Origin: an uncultured beta proteobacterium
GTDB lineage: Bacteria; Pseudomonadota; Gammaproteobacteria; Burkholderiales; Rhodocyclaceae
Direction of reading: 5' to 3'
DNA length: 64,000 nt
Assembly (NCBI GenBank): GCA_903908065.1
Contig: CAIVQO010000053.1
Coordinates: forward strand, 1-64,000
Shown: positions 63,942-64,000 of the stretch, in pieces
Position numbering within the stretch: the first letter of the stretch is position 1
Layout of the letters: every line of letters begins with the position of its first letter
Translations under genes and position numbers: made by a program
Notes under the pieces: generated by a model
What the model was told of the DNA's origin: nothing
Seen by the model: only the letters and a program-made list of their open reading frames with translations
Databases searched by the model: none

Positions 63942-64000
63942 ATGAGCCAGGCGATGCCGGATCTCGGTTTGTTGGTGGCGCCCCTTGCCGCGGGGCTGGT
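63942..64000 (+). CDS. Metal ABC transporter permease, N-terminus only (partial)
   Basis: The frame opens at ATG 63942 after GAGGAG and runs off the window. Its first residues (MSQAMPDLGLLVAPLAAGLV) begin a hydrophobic helix like the start of ZnuB-type permeases. The position after znuA makes ZnuB the best guess, but only 19 complete codons are visible. Confidence 0.6.
   Translation, partial: MSQAMPDLGLLVAPLAAGL

Overview
The window is GC-rich, densely packed bacterial chromosome. Gene content points to a respiratory betaproteobacterium, most likely of the Rhodocyclales: periplasmic nitrate reductase, System I cytochrome c maturation, an MtrAB-type porin-cytochrome conduit, class I PHA synthase, Coq7-type ubiquinone synthesis and a complete LiuR-governed leucine/isovalerate pathway. 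The taxonomic call is inference from content, because no rRNA gene is present. I see no insertion sequence, phage, CRISPR array or plasmid function. Layout: (1) 1-9441, minus strand: ccmABCDEF-H-I (no ccmG) followed by napD-napA and the first codons of a probable napG. A perfect FNR/ANR box and a matching -10 lie upstream of napD. (2) 9486-14296: an EamA transporter, a membrane protein with a haem-copper-oxidase-like motif, two tRNA-Lys genes with a clear promoter, a candidate anti-Shine-Dalgarno small RNA, then osmC-like, coq7, CNP1-like and rppH. (3) 14417-20892: proS, lytic transglycosylase, metG, acylphosphatase, 2-Cys peroxiredoxin, ChaN-like lipoprotein. (4) 20898-28375: an extracellular electron transfer locus with a Sel1 protein, a monohaem cytochrome, an MtrB/PioB barrel, an MtrA/DmsE decahaem cytochrome, an unusual cytochrome with two haem domains joined by a roughly 230-residue charged helix, and a haem-binding DUF3365-HAMP membrane sensor. 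(5) 28550-33610: two unrecognised proteins, a PIN-domain protein, phaC and a metallo-beta-lactamase-fold hydrolase. (6) 33734-48620: the liu regulon, with liuR and a 32-bp palindromic operator, then thioesterases, liuA, a GNAT-carbonic anhydrase fusion, thiolase, enoyl-CoA hydratase, a second acyl-CoA dehydrogenase, liuB, liuC, liuD, liuE and small partners. Acyl-CoAs would be dehydrogenated, carboxylated, hydrated and cleaved to acetyl-CoA and acetoacetate; the carbonic anhydrase domain could supply bicarbonate to the LiuBD carboxylase. (7) 48665-56701: rapZ, NusG-II and Gx transporter proteins, a LON-domain protein, mutY, purT, a flavin reductase, a second candidate anti-SD RNA behind a small gene, a LysR regulator and rlmI. 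(8) 56794-64000: a zinc-acquisition island with a Zur-like box between two divergent gene sets, ZIP/ZrgABC-like/DUF3299 to the left and zur, a His-rich exported protein, an outer-membrane protein, znuA and a partial permease to the right. Across the whole window I also find a dispersed DNA motif of about 24 bp in twelve copies, in both orientations and in several reading frames, that no gene feature explains.
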